DNA from: Pseudomonas japonica
GTDB lineage: Bacteria; Pseudomonadota; Gammaproteobacteria; Pseudomonadales; Pseudomonadaceae
DNA: 64,000 nt
Assembly: GCF_900188455.1 (NCBI RefSeq)
Contig: NZ_FZOL01000009.1
Location: 1 to 64,000 of the forward strand
Direction: 5' to 3'
The notes under the pieces were generated by a model. It was not told the DNA's origin and did no database searches. It saw nothing but the letters and a program-made list of their open reading frames with translations. A program made the translations under genes and the position numbers. Shown here piece by piece: positions 25,739 through 34,819 of the stretch (position 1 is its first letter; each line of letters opens with the position of its first letter).

Positions 25739-26153
25739 TGGCTACACAACTTTGATGGTCTGGCGGGGAACCGCATGAAGGCCGCCAGGTGCCTGTCTTG
25801 AGTCTTGCAGCGCCCTCAAGATCGAGCGCCGCCCGCGCGGCGCATCGCGGGCAATGCCCGCTCCCACATCGGTTGCAACGCGCCATGGCCTGTGGGATTT
25901 GAGTTGCCAGCCTTTGTCTTGCGGCGATGTATCGCGGGGAGGCTGTTGGGCTCGACTCGGTATCGAGTCGAACCAACAAGGCGGTCAACCATGGCCTGAC
26001 AGACATAGGTACGTTGCAACCGATGTGGGAGCGGGCATTGCCCGCGATGCGCCGCGCGGGCGGCGCTCGATCTCAAGGGCGCCGCAAGACTCAAGACAGG
26101 CACCTCGCGGCCTTGATGCAATTTCCTGTCAGGCCTTCGGAGTTGTGCAGATA
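25739..26153. repeat. Palindromic intergenic element, copy 2
   Basis: About 415 bp with ends GGCTACACAACTTTGATGG and (reverse) GTATCTGCACAACTCCGAAG, then GGCGGGGAACC, AAGGCCGCCA, GGTGCCTGTCTTGAGTCTTG, the conserved GAGCGCCGCCCGCGCGGCGC and arm GCGGGCAATGCCCGCTCCCA. The core is about 60-80% identical to copy 1 by eye. It holds the hairpin at 25944-25977: GTTGG and CCAAC enclose TCGACTCG-GTAT-CGAGTCGA. It fills the gap between the DMT exporter and the APC permease. Confidence 0.88.
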
Positions 26154-26163
26154 CCCATACCCC

Positions 26164-27477
26164 TCAAGGCTGCAGCTCCGGCGCAGGGCGGCGGAAACCG
26201 CGTGTCAGCCAGGCAAGGTACATCACGCCGAAGCCAAGCCAGCAGACCCCGATGCCAATCGCCGTCGTGCTCAGCTGGCTGACCAGGTAAAGGGTCACGC
26301 ACATACCCAGCAGTGGGAACAGCAGATAACTCACAAGCCCAAGGCGCTGCTGCTGCCGAGCACGATAGAAGTAGCAGATCACACACAGGTTCACCGCGCT
26401 GAAGCCCAGGAAGGCACCGAAGTTGATGAACGAGGTGGCCATTTCGAGGGTGAGGTTCAGACCCAGCAAGCCGATCACGGCAGTGAACATCAGATTGAAG
26501 ACCGGCGTCCCGGTCCTGCGATCAAGCGCACCGAACGGTTTGGGCAGGATGTCGGCCCGGCCCATGAAGTACAGCAGGCGACTGGTGCTCAATTGCACGA
26601 TGAGACCCGAAGCGAAGCCGGAGATGATGAAGCCGAGGTTCAACCAGTCCGCGAAGATCTGCCCACCGACGTTGACGGACATGAGATAGGCGGCAATCTG
26701 GGCATCTTCGAATACGCCACCGGGATGGACCAGCTGCATGATGTACGCCACAAGCGCAAACAGCAGGCCCGCCGTTGCCATCACCAGGACCACCGCCCGC
26801 GGGATGTTGCGCCTGGCGTCGCGGGTTTCCTCGGCCATGGTGGTGACCGCATCGAAGCCCAGATACGAATAGGCCGCCACCGCCGCCGCGGCCGATACCC
26901 CAACCCAGGTGCTGCTGGCGTTCCAGAGCGGCGCGGTCAGGGAAACCGGTGACTCGTGCATCAGGTGGATCACGCACAGGACCACGAACAGCAACACCAG
27001 ACCGATGCCCAACCCGGTCAGCACCTTGTTCGTCCGGTCGGCGAGGGTCAGCCCCAGGATATTTACCAGCGTGGTCAGCCCGATGTTGATCAGCATCCAG
27101 CCCCAGAAGGGTATCGCGGGGAACTGCACATTGAGAAAGACCGACTGGACCAGCCAGGCGACCATGGGCATGAACAGATAGTCCAGCAACACCACCCAGC
27201 CGACCAGAAACCCCAACCGACCGCCGAGCATTTGCCGGGCGTAGAAATAGGCCGACCCGGACACGGGAAACAGCCTGGCCATCTTGGCGTAACTCAATGC
27301 CGACAACAGCATGGCACCGGTGGCCAGCAGGAAGGCGCTGGGCGCCGTGCCGGCGCTGCGCTGGGCAATGACGCCGAAAATGACCAGCACCAGGCTGGGC
27401 GCCATGTAGGCCAGACCGAACAGCACCACCGAGGTCAGGCTGAGCCGGGCGGTCAATTTGACGGGATTGTCGGCCAT
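26164..27477 (-). CDS. APC-family permease (PuuP-like)
   Basis: The 437-residue amino-acid/polyamine/organocation permease has about 12 membrane segments. The first helix pair is SVVLFGLAYMAPSLVLVIFG, with GSAYFYARQMLGGRLGFLVG and the intracellular GFDAVTTMAEETRDARRNIP that identifies the APC fold. It resembles putrescine importers such as PuuP. Next to a PotF-like binding protein and a C-N hydrolase gene, import of a polyamine or N-acylated polyamine is likely. It overlaps no gene, but a 43-codon frame ends one base before its ATG. Confidence 0.83.
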   Translation of the reverse strand: MADNPVKLTARLSLTSVVLFGLAYMAPSLVLVIFGVIAQRSAGTAPSAFLLATGAMLLSALSYAKMARLFPVSGSAYFYARQMLGGRLGFLVGWVVLLDYLFMPMVAWLVQSVFLNVQFPAIPFWGWMLINIGLTTLVNILGLTLADRTNKVLTGLGIGLVLLFVVLCVIHLMHESPVSLTAPLWNASSTWVGVSAAAAVAAYSYLGFDAVTTMAEETRDARRNIPRAVVLVMATAGLLFALVAYIMQLVHPGGVFEDAQIAAYLMSVNVGGQIFADWLNLGFIISGFASGLIVQLSTSRLLYFMGRADILPKPFGALDRRTGTPVFNLMFTAVIGLLGLNLTLEMATSFINFGAFLGFSAVNLCVICYFYRARQQQRLGLVSYLLFPLLGMCVTLYLVSQLSTTAIGIGVCWLGFGVMYLAWLTRGFRRPAPELQP

Positions 27478-27478
27478 G

Positions 27479-27610
27479 TCAAAGCTCCCTTTCGAACATG
27501 AAGGGGAGGACGGCGAAGAGGGGCGACTCGCGGCCCCCGGAACGTGAATCGATCAGGCGGGTATCACGGTTGTCGAGGTGGGTGACGATCAAGTCTGCAG
27601 AGAGGGTCAT
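27479..27610 (-). CDS. Possible 43-residue small protein or leader before the permease
   Basis: An ATG at 27610 has GGAG six bases upstream and opens a frame of 43 codons (MTLSADLIVTHLDNRDTRLI...FMFEREL) that stops one base before the permease ATG. The close spacing would couple the two. No homologue is recognised. It may be a real small gene, a leader, or the amputated N-terminus of a longer enzyme (the opening resembles amidohydrolase starts). Confidence 0.4.
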   Translation of the reverse strand: MTLSADLIVTHLDNRDTRLIDSRSGGRESPLFAVLPFMFEREL

Positions 27611-27663
27611 GCTTACTCCGGTCAAGCGGATTTTTGTTATGCGAACGGCCAGCGGCGCGGCAA

Positions 27664-28764
27664 TCAGGTGCCGCTCTTCACCTTGCTCCAGACCCGGGTG
27701 CGCACGCGCTCCAGTTTGAGCGGCAGCGTTTCGAGCGGGTACAGCGTGTCCATGACGTCCTTCGGCGGGTAAACCGCCGGGTTGTCGCGCAGTTGCGGAT
27801 CGATGAAGGCGCTGGCGTCCTTGTTGCCATTGGGATAGCCGAGGTAGTCGGAGCTCTTGGCGATCACCTGCGGACGCAGCATGTAGTCGATGAACGCATA
27901 GCCTTGCTCCGGGTGAGGGGCATCCTTGAGCAGCACCATGTTTTCAAACCAGACCGGCGCGCCTTCCTTCGGAATGCTGTAGGCCAGCTTGACGCCATTG
28001 TCGGCACGGTCCGCCGTGGTCTTGGCGTTGTAGACCGAGCCTCCCCAACCGACCACGGCACAGATGTCGCCATTGGCCAGGTCGGTGGTGAACTTCGAGG
28101 AGTCGAAATAGCGGATGTACGGACGGATCTTGAGCAGCAGCGCCTCGGCCTTGCGGTAGTCCTCGGGGTTCTTGCTGTTGGGTGGCAGGCCCAGGTAGTT
28201 CAGCGCAATCGGCACGATTTCCACGGGCGCATCCAGCATCGCCACGCCGCACTTGCTGAGCCTGGCGATGTTTTCCTCCTTGAAGATCAGGTCCCAGGAA
28301 TCCACCGGCGCGTTCGCCCCCAGCAGTTGCTCGACCTTGGCCTGGTCATAGCCGATCCCCGTCGTGCCCCACATATAAGGAACGGCGTAGCGGTTGCCCG
28401 GATCGTTGCCTTGCTGCTTTTCCAGGATCTCCGGGGCCAGGTGCGACCAGTTGCCCAGCCGTTCACGATCCAGTTCCTGGATCACCCCGGCCTTGACCAG
28501 GCTGGGCAACAGGTCGTCGGGCACCATCACCACGTCATAGCCCGTGCGCCCGGCCATCAGCTTGCTTTGCATCACTTCGGCATTGTCGAACGCATCCCAG
28601 AGCAGCGAGATACCCGTATCCGCCTGGAACTCCCTGGGGGTTTCCGGGGCAAGGAAGTCGGACCAGTTGTACAGGTGCACACGGGCCGGCTCCGCCCAGG
28701 CGGGGTTCAAGTGGGTGCCGAGCAATGCGATGAGACCGAACTTCAGTAAACGATGGAGGGGCAT
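27664..28764 (-). CDS. PotF-like polyamine ABC substrate-binding protein
   Basis: The 366-residue secreted protein has signal peptide MPLHRLLKFGLIALLGTHL..AWA and the PotF/PotD pattern VHLYNWSDFLAPETPREFQA, YDVVMVPDDLLPSLVKAGVI, YAVPYMWGTTGIGYD, CAVVGWGGSVYNAK and DYLGYPNGNKDA. It binds putrescine or a related polyamine in the periplasm. No ATPase or permease genes of this transporter lie nearby, so it either works with a distant PotGHI set or serves signalling. The residues that read C-C-spaced polyamines were not checked individually. Confidence 0.87.
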   Translation of the reverse strand: MPLHRLLKFGLIALLGTHLNPAWAEPARVHLYNWSDFLAPETPREFQADTGISLLWDAFDNAEVMQSKLMAGRTGYDVVMVPDDLLPSLVKAGVIQELDRERLGNWSHLAPEILEKQQGNDPGNRYAVPYMWGTTGIGYDQAKVEQLLGANAPVDSWDLIFKEENIARLSKCGVAMLDAPVEIVPIALNYLGLPPNSKNPEDYRKAEALLLKIRPYIRYFDSSKFTTDLANGDICAVVGWGGSVYNAKTTADRADNGVKLAYSIPKEGAPVWFENMVLLKDAPHPEQGYAFIDYMLRPQVIAKSSDYLGYPNGNKDASAFIDPQLRDNPAVYPPKDVMDTLYPLETLPLKLERVRTRVWSKVKSGT

Positions 28765-28874
28765 GGAAGGCTCCTGACGGAGTGCCGGTCTGCGACCGTG
28801 CAGTCCGCTGACTGTCGCTGGATTATTGTTGTCGTTAGCGCGAGCCCGAGGGTCGTGGGCGCGTGAAGCCTTGT

Positions 28875-29690
28875 TCAGGGAATCAGCAGTTCGCGTCGGC
28901 CATCGGGATGCTCGATACGCTCACCCGGCAGCTGGAAGCGCTGGTCCGCCCGGTAGTCGTAGACCGCCCGGGCATCGGCCAGTTGGGTCATGTCCAGCTG
29001 GATGACATGACGGCACTCCTGCCGCCCACTCTCCAGCAACATCTGCCCGAACGGGTCGACCACCGCACTGCCACCGGCGAACACCATATTCCCCTCACCC
29101 TCCCCGACCCGGTTGACGACCACCGCGAACACCTGGTTCTCCTGAGCACGGGCGGTGACCGAGGTGCGGTGCACATACCCGTAGGGTTCCATGTTGGCAT
29201 CGGCGATCAGGATCAGTTCGGCGCCCAGTGCCGCCACGGCCCGGGCGGTTTCCGGGAACTCGGTGTCGTAGCAGATCAGCAGGCCGATACGCACGCCGCG
29301 CCACTCGACGGTGCCGTAGCGGTCGCCGGGCAACACCAGCCCGGGCTCGGAGACCCACAGGTGGGTCTTGCGATAACTGAGCTGAATCCCTTCGGGGGTG
29401 ATGAACAGCGTCGTGTTGTAGTAGCGCCCGCCATCGTTCTCGATCAGCCCCACGACCACCGCCACCTTGCGCTCACGCACCGCCTGCTGGATGGCCAGGA
29501 CACTGGGGCTGTCCACCGCCAGGGCCTGTTCGGCAATGTTGTCGTGGCTGAGGAAGCCGGTGATCTGCGCTTCGGGAAAAACCATGATGTCGGTGCCTGG
29601 CGCGCAGTGGCTGATGGCGTCCAGGGTACGGCGCAGATTGTAGGCGGTATCGCCATCGCGCCCCGCCAGTTGTAGAAGTTCGAGCTGCAT
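28875..29690 (-). CDS. Nitrilase-superfamily carbon-nitrogen hydrolase
   Basis: A 271-residue amidohydrolase of the nitrilase superfamily with triad E40 (VFPEAQ), K108 (SYRKTHL) and C140 (LLICYDTEFPE). It hydrolyses an amide or carbamoyl C-N bond. Neighbouring polyamine transport genes suggest an N-carbamoyl or N-acyl polyamine; it is shorter than typical AguB, so that assignment is not claimed. It lies 110 bp before the PotF-like gene on the same strand and is divergent from a LuxR-type gene. Confidence 0.85.
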   Translation of the reverse strand: MQLELLQLAGRDGDTAYNLRRTLDAISHCAPGTDIMVFPEAQITGFLSHDNIAEQALAVDSPSVLAIQQAVRERKVAVVVGLIENDGGRYYNTTLFITPEGIQLSYRKTHLWVSEPGLVLPGDRYGTVEWRGVRIGLLICYDTEFPETARAVAALGAELILIADANMEPYGYVHRTSVTARAQENQVFAVVVNRVGEGEGNMVFAGGSAVVDPFGQMLLESGRQECRHVIQLDMTQLADARAVYDYRADQRFQLPGERIEHPDGRRELLIP

Positions 29691-29819
29691 ATTCGGGCCT
29701 TGTTATCGGGCTGAATCCCGGTCAGGAAGTAAGTGACTTTTGCAAAAGGTCGATGCAATTATGCGTTTTCCCCGCCTATTGCCTATCACGTCGAGGGGTT
29801 AACCCCAGGGAGTACATGC

Positions 29820-30614
29820 ATGACACCCACGCTCCAGGACATGGCCTGGCATCGCGCTGCAGGCCACGTGATCGAACACCTGGACAAGGCTGATTTCTGG
29901 AGAACCCTGAGCCGCCTGATAGGCGAGTACGTACCAGTCGATAACTGGGCGGTGCTGTTGTTCAGCGATGGTTGCCCGTTCGCATTCGCGGAAAGCCCGT
30001 ACGAGGGAGAGGGCCCCGACCCGCTGTTCCACGACTACATCAAGGGCATGTACCTGCTCGACCCGTTCTACATCGCCAACCGCGAACAGCCGGCAACCGG
30101 GCTGTTCCGCCTGGCGGACGTGGTGCCGGAGCGCTTCAGGGACACCGAATACTACGAGCGCTACTTCAACCACTACGTGAAGCAGGATGAACTGCAGTAC
30201 AACGTGCGACTCGATGAAGTGCGCAGCCTGTGCCTGTCGCTGGGCAGCCGGCAGGTGTTCACGCCCGAGCAGGTTTCGCTGCTGGAGATGATTCGCCCGT
30301 GGGTCGTGGGCCTGATGCGCCAGCGCATGTTTTTCGAGGGGGCGATGCCGGAAAGCACGCCGCGCCAGGCGCCGCGCTGGCAAGCCAACCTGGAAGAGGC
30401 CATGGTGCGCCTTGGCACACCACTGACCGCCAGGGAACTGGAGGTGATCCGCCTGATCCTCAGCGGCTGCTCGAACAAGGAAGTGGCCGCCAAGCTGGGC
30501 ATCTCGGCGGAGACCGTCAAGGTCCACCGCCGGCATGTCTACGCGAAGCTGAACATAAAATCACCGCAGGAACTGTTTTCGCTGTTCCACAAGGTCCAGG
30601 TTGAAAGCGCATGA
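29820..30614 (+). CDS. LuxR-type transcriptional regulator
   Basis: The 264-residue protein has a C-terminal LuxR/FixJ helix-turn-helix (about 200-255; LTARELEVIRLILSGCSNKE, AAKLGISAETVKVHRRHVYA). The N-terminal half, with VPVDNWAVLLFSDGCPF and YLLDPFYIANRE, resembles the LuxR regulators that control amine and ethanolamine-like catabolism rather than AHL sensors. It is divergent from the C-N hydrolase gene and is its probable activator. ATG 29820 is used, with GGGAG upstream. Confidence 0.8.
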   Translation: MTPTLQDMAWHRAAGHVIEHLDKADFWRTLSRLIGEYVPVDNWAVLLFSDGCPFAFAESPYEGEGPDPLFHDYIKGMYLLDPFYIANREQPATGLFRLADVVPERFRDTEYYERYFNHYVKQDELQYNVRLDEVRSLCLSLGSRQVFTPEQVSLLEMIRPWVVGLMRQRMFFEGAMPESTPRQAPRWQANLEEAMVRLGTPLTARELEVIRLILSGCSNKEVAAKLGISAETVKVHRRHVYAKLNIKSPQELFSLFHKVQVESA

Positions 30615-30642
30615 CGGTGGAGGGGGCGATCCGCGATCCCGC

Positions 30643-31803
30643 TTATATCGGCAAACTGCGCCGCACCACCTCGGCGAAATAGCGTGCCCCGGTGGCCAGG
30701 ATCCCGTCATTGAAGTCGTAGCAGGCATTGTGCAACGGCGTCCCGCCCGCCTCGTCCTCCGCGCCATTGCCGATGAACACGAAGTTCCCCGGCACCTGCT
30801 GGAGAAACGCGCCGAAGTCCTCGGAAATCATCATCGGCGCCACCTCGGCATCCACCGCCGCCTCACCCACCACCGCCCGCGCCGCCGCCACCGCCAGCGC
30901 GGTGTTCTCGGCCCAGTTCACCGTCGGCGCGAATTCATGGCTGTACTCGAACTCGCAACGGGCACCATTGGCCGCGCAGATGCCCATGCAGATCTCGCGC
31001 ATCCGCGTCTCCAGCAGGGCCTGCACCACCGGGCTGTAGCTGCGGGTATCGCCCTTGATGGTGACATTGGTGGGGATCGCATTGCGGATGCCATCGGTCA
31101 CGAACTCGGTGCACGAGACCACCGCCGACAGCCCCGGATCGACATTCCTCGCCACCACCGTCTGCAACGCCACGACGATCTGCGCCCCGGTCAGCAGCGG
31201 GTCGATGCCCATGTGCGGCCGCGCCGCATGGGTGCCACGGCCCTGGATGCGAATGACGAAGTTGTCCTCGCTGGCCATGATCCCGCCGGCCCGCGTGGCG
31301 ATATGCCCCGCCGGCATCCCCGGCATGTTGTGCGCGCCATAGAGGGCATCCACCGGAAAGCGCTGGAACAGCCCGTCGGCCATCATCGCCTTGGCCCCGC
31401 GCCCATGCTCCTCGGCCGGCTGGAAGATGAAGCGCACCGTGCCGTTGAAGTCGCGCTGGCGGCACAGCAGGTCGGCGGCGCCGAGGATCATCGCCATATG
31501 CCCGTCATGCCCGCAGGCGTGCATCTTGCCGGCGATACGCGAGGCATGCTCGCGCTGTGGCGCCTGTTCGTGGATGTTCAGCGCGTCCATGTCGGCGCGC
31601 AGGCCGATCACACCTCTGCCCTCGCCCACGCTCAGGCTGGCGACCAGGCCGGTGCCGCCGATGCCGCGATGCACCTGAAGGCCCATGCCCTGAAGAATCC
31701 CGGCCACCCGCTCGCTGGTATCGACTTCCTCGAAGCCGGTTTCGGGATGGCGGTGAAAGGCGTGGCGCCAGTCTTTCAGGCGTTGTTCGAATGTGTCGCT
31801 CAT
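30643..31803 (-). CDS. M20-family amidohydrolase/deacylase
   Basis: A 386-residue metalloamidase of the IAA-amino acid/hippurate hydrolase group. Motifs: GLRADMDALN, MHACGHDGHMAM, IFQPAEEHGRGAKAM (catalytic Glu), MMISEDFGAFLQQ, and PLHNACYDFND near the end. It removes N-acyl groups from amino acids. It is the last gene of an operon with an APC permease gene 14 bp upstream, so deacylation of an imported N-acyl amino acid is the inferred job. Confidence 0.88.
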   Translation of the reverse strand: MSDTFEQRLKDWRHAFHRHPETGFEEVDTSERVAGILQGMGLQVHRGIGGTGLVASLSVGEGRGVIGLRADMDALNIHEQAPQREHASRIAGKMHACGHDGHMAMILGAADLLCRQRDFNGTVRFIFQPAEEHGRGAKAMMADGLFQRFPVDALYGAHNMPGMPAGHIATRAGGIMASEDNFVIRIQGRGTHAARPHMGIDPLLTGAQIVVALQTVVARNVDPGLSAVVSCTEFVTDGIRNAIPTNVTIKGDTRSYSPVVQALLETRMREICMGICAANGARCEFEYSHEFAPTVNWAENTALAVAAARAVVGEAAVDAEVAPMMISEDFGAFLQQVPGNFVFIGNGAEDEAGGTPLHNACYDFNDGILATGARYFAEVVRRSLPI

Positions 31804-31817
31804 GCTCGGGCTCTCTC

Positions 31818-33440
31818 TCAGGAAATCACGGGTTGGACCGAAGGGGTCGGCGTGGCGTCGTCGGCGTCAGCGCGCCAGGCCACGCTCTCTTGCAGGTAAC
31901 GGGTGCGATAGCCGCTGCGCACGCCGGCGTAGTAGAAGGCCAGGGCCAGCGCCGCCACCACCAGCATGTCCCAGCCCGTGGGCAGCAGGCCGATGCCGCC
32001 GAAGTCGCGGCTGCCCAGCCAGGACACCAGGGCCATGGCCGGCAGGAAGCCGATCAGCCAGAGCGCCGCGCGCAGGTCCTGGGCAAAGCCCGTCCAGCCG
32101 GCCTTGGCCTGGAACCAGAAGAAGATCGGCAAGGCGCCCACCACCAGCAGAATCACCTGCCCGGTCAGCGGCCAGCGCGCCCAGTACAGCACCAGCGCGG
32201 CGCAGACGAAGGCGAACGGCGCGATCACCCGCATGCCCTTGATCACCAGCGGGCGCGGTACGTCCGCCGCGCTGCTGCGCAAGGCCATCAGGCTCACCGG
32301 TCCGGTCAGGAAGGAAATGATCACCGCCACCGAGATCACCGCCGCCAGCGCGCCCCAGCCGCGGAAGAAGAACAGGAAGACGAAGGACACCGCCAGGTTC
32401 AGCCACATCGCCGGACGCGGCACGCCATACAGCGGATGCAGGCGGCCGAAGACTTTCGGCATGGTGTTGTTGCGCTCCATGGCGTAGATCATTCGCGCCG
32501 TGGTGGCGGTGTAGATCGAACCGGTGCCGGAGGGACTGACGAAGGCATCCAGGTACAGCAGCATGGCCAACCAGTTGAGGTTCAGGGCCAGCGCCAGTTG
32601 CGCCAGCGGCGAATCGAAACTCAGGCTGTGCCAGCCCGCGGCGATGCTGTCGGGACTGACCGCGCCGATGAAGGCGACCTGCAGCAGCACATAGATCACC
32701 AGGGCGATCAGCACCGAACTGATCAGCGCGAAGGGAATGCTGCGCCCCGGATTGCGCGCCTCGCCGGCCAGGCTGACCGGGCTCTGGAAGCCATTGAAGC
32801 TGAACACGATGCCACTGGCCGCCACCGCGGTGAACACCGCCGACCAGCCGTAGGGCGCGAAGCTGGCCTGGCTGCCGTCGCCGAAATTGTCGGCGTTGAA
32901 CCCGGCCCAGATCAGCGCCACGCCAGTCAGCGCCGGAACGATCAGCTTGAACAGGGTGATCGCGGTATTGGTCCGCACGAACAGTTTCACGCCCCAGTAG
33001 TTGAGGCCGAAATAGACCAGCACCAGCACCGCGCTGGCCCACAGCCCCGGGGTGGTCAGTTCGCCGTGGGCGACCATGGCCCGGGCCCAGGGATAGTCCC
33101 AGGAGGCCATGTACTGGATCGAGGCGATGGCTTCGATGGGGATCACCGAGACGATGGAAATCCAGTTGGCCCAGGCGGCCATGAAGCCCACCAGCGAACC
33201 GTGGGAATAGCGCGCATAACGCACCATGCCGCCGGATTCGGGGAACATCGCGCCCATTTCCGCATAGGTCAGGGCAATCGCCAGGACCACCACGGCACCG
33301 ATGATCCAGGCCAGGATCGCCGCCGGCCCGGCGATGGCCGAAGCATGCCAGGCACCGAACAGCCAGCCCGAGCCGATGATGGAACCGAGGCCCGTGAGCA
33401 TCAGGGACCAGGGTCCGATATTGCGCTGGGTAGTGTGCAT
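31818..33440 (-). CDS. APC amino-acid permease (large)
   Basis: This 540-residue permease has 12-14 membrane segments, the N-terminal IGPWSLMLTGLGSIIGSGWL (first helix of APC-fold transporters) and FSFNGFQSPVSLAGEARNPG with conserved intracellular loop. It carries an amino acid or amide into the cell. ATG 33440 with GGAGAA upstream is chosen; a longer in-frame start at 33614 has no support. It lies between the diaminopropionate lyase and M20 deacylase genes. Confidence 0.83.
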   Translation of the reverse strand: MHTTQRNIGPWSLMLTGLGSIIGSGWLFGAWHASAIAGPAAILAWIIGAVVVLAIALTYAEMGAMFPESGGMVRYARYSHGSLVGFMAAWANWISIVSVIPIEAIASIQYMASWDYPWARAMVAHGELTTPGLWASAVLVLVYFGLNYWGVKLFVRTNTAITLFKLIVPALTGVALIWAGFNADNFGDGSQASFAPYGWSAVFTAVAASGIVFSFNGFQSPVSLAGEARNPGRSIPFALISSVLIALVIYVLLQVAFIGAVSPDSIAAGWHSLSFDSPLAQLALALNLNWLAMLLYLDAFVSPSGTGSIYTATTARMIYAMERNNTMPKVFGRLHPLYGVPRPAMWLNLAVSFVFLFFFRGWGALAAVISVAVIISFLTGPVSLMALRSSAADVPRPLVIKGMRVIAPFAFVCAALVLYWARWPLTGQVILLVVGALPIFFWFQAKAGWTGFAQDLRAALWLIGFLPAMALVSWLGSRDFGGIGLLPTGWDMLVVAALALAFYYAGVRSGYRTRYLQESVAWRADADDATPTPSVQPVIS

Positions 33441-33537
33441 AGGGTTCTCCGTTGTTGTTTTTGTCTGGAGCAGGACACGTCGGATCAGGCTGCGTGGGGC
33501 CTGATCCGACGTGGGAAAAGAGGGAGAAAAGCGAGGG

Positions 33538-34746
33538 TCAGGCGCGGGCCGACCACTCGCGCTGGCGGGCGCGCACGGACTCGGCGGACTCGCCCACCAG
33601 TTCGGCGTAGACACCCGGTGCGGTGGCGCCTTCGGTGCTGATCAGCAGGACCCGCGAGTTCGCGTCCAGGCCGAGATCCTTGGCCAACGCCGGTGCGGCG
33701 GCCAGGCGTTGCAGCGCGGCCAGGCCGGCCACCGCCGACTCGCCGGCTTCCAGCGGGATGTCGCGGGCACTGCCGGCGGCCAGGCGACGCATGGCGGTCA
33801 CCGCCTCGTCGTCGTCCAGGGTCATGAAGAAGTCCACGCAGGGCTGCAGGAACCGCCACGCCAGCGGCGAGGTTTCCCCGCAGGCCAGGCCGGCCATCAC
33901 CGAGTCCACCGAACCGCTGGCCTGCGTCGCGCGGCCGGCCAGGGCGCTCTGGTACAGGCAGTCGGCCTGTGCCGGCTCGACCACGACGAAGGTCGGCCGC
34001 TGCGCATCCTGCAATTCCCAGAAGTAGCTGGCGATCCCGGCAGCCAGGCCACCGACGCCGCCCTGCAGGAAGACATGGGTGAAGCCCTGCTCGCAGGCCT
34101 CGACGATCTCCGCGGCAATGGTGCCGTAGCCCTGCATCACATCCCGGGGAATTTCCTCGTAGCCGTCATAGGAGGTGTCGGACACCACCAGCCAACCATT
34201 GCGGAACGCCAGCGCCGCGGCCTCCTGCACCGACTCGTCGTAGTTGCCGGCGATACGCACGATCTCGGCGCCGTAGGCCGCGATGGCCTGCTCGCGCTCG
34301 ACGCTGACATTGGCGTGCAGCACGATCACGCAGCGGCAGCCCAGGCTCCGCGCGGCGGCGGCCAGGGCGCGACCATGGTTGCCATCGGTGGCGCTGATCA
34401 CGGTGAAGTCGGCCAACTGGTCGGCGTACGCGCCGGCGAGCAGCCCGCGGACATTGAAGTTGTGCTCGGGGAAGCGCCGCAGGGCCAGGCGCACCAGGGC
34501 GATCGGCGCGCCGAGGGCCTTGAAGCTGCCCAGCGCCGAGCGCCGCGACTCGTCCTTGACCAGCAGTTGCCCCACGCCCAGCTCGGCGGCCAGGTCCGGC
34601 AGCACATACAGCGGCGTGGCGCCGGGGTTGAGGCCGGCCCAGTGCGACAGCCAGTCGCGACTCTGGCGGGCCTTGTCGATGCTCATGATCTCGCGCAGCG
34701 CTTCGGGATAGGCGGCGCGGGTGACGTTGGGGTTGGCTAGCAGCAT
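33538..34746 (-). CDS. dpaL: 2,3-diaminopropionate ammonia-lyase (DpaL/YgeX-like)
   Basis: The 402-residue PLP enzyme of fold type II has the Schiff-base Lys in LGSFKALGAP (K76), the catalytic-Asp motif TDGNHGRALA (D121) and the phosphate loop GGVGGLAAG. The arrangement matches diaminopropionate ammonia-lyase, which converts 2,3-diaminopropionate to pyruvate and two ammonia. ATG 34746 is preceded by AAGGAG. It lies just after a carbamoyl-amino-acid hydrolase gene, which could release its substrate. Confidence 0.83.
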   Translation of the reverse strand: MLLANPNVTRAAYPEALREIMSIDKARQSRDWLSHWAGLNPGATPLYVLPDLAAELGVGQLLVKDESRRSALGSFKALGAPIALVRLALRRFPEHNFNVRGLLAGAYADQLADFTVISATDGNHGRALAAAARSLGCRCVIVLHANVSVEREQAIAAYGAEIVRIAGNYDESVQEAAALAFRNGWLVVSDTSYDGYEEIPRDVMQGYGTIAAEIVEACEQGFTHVFLQGGVGGLAAGIASYFWELQDAQRPTFVVVEPAQADCLYQSALAGRATQASGSVDSVMAGLACGETSPLAWRFLQPCVDFFMTLDDDEAVTAMRRLAAGSARDIPLEAGESAVAGLAALQRLAAAPALAKDLGLDANSRVLLISTEGATAPGVYAELVGESAESVRARQREWSARA

Positions 34747-34819
34747 ATCGGTCTCCTTCGGGCAAAGCGGGGCCGTCACCCACGGCGCGGGGCCATGGGC
34801 GTTGGCGGGAAAGGGAACG

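Noticed and set aside
25927..26952. Hypothetical protein starting in palindromic element copy 2
   Set aside because: Its start (MYRGEAVGLDSVS) is the element core and the rest is antisense to the permease; the same frame appears in copies 1 and 3 because the DNA repeats.
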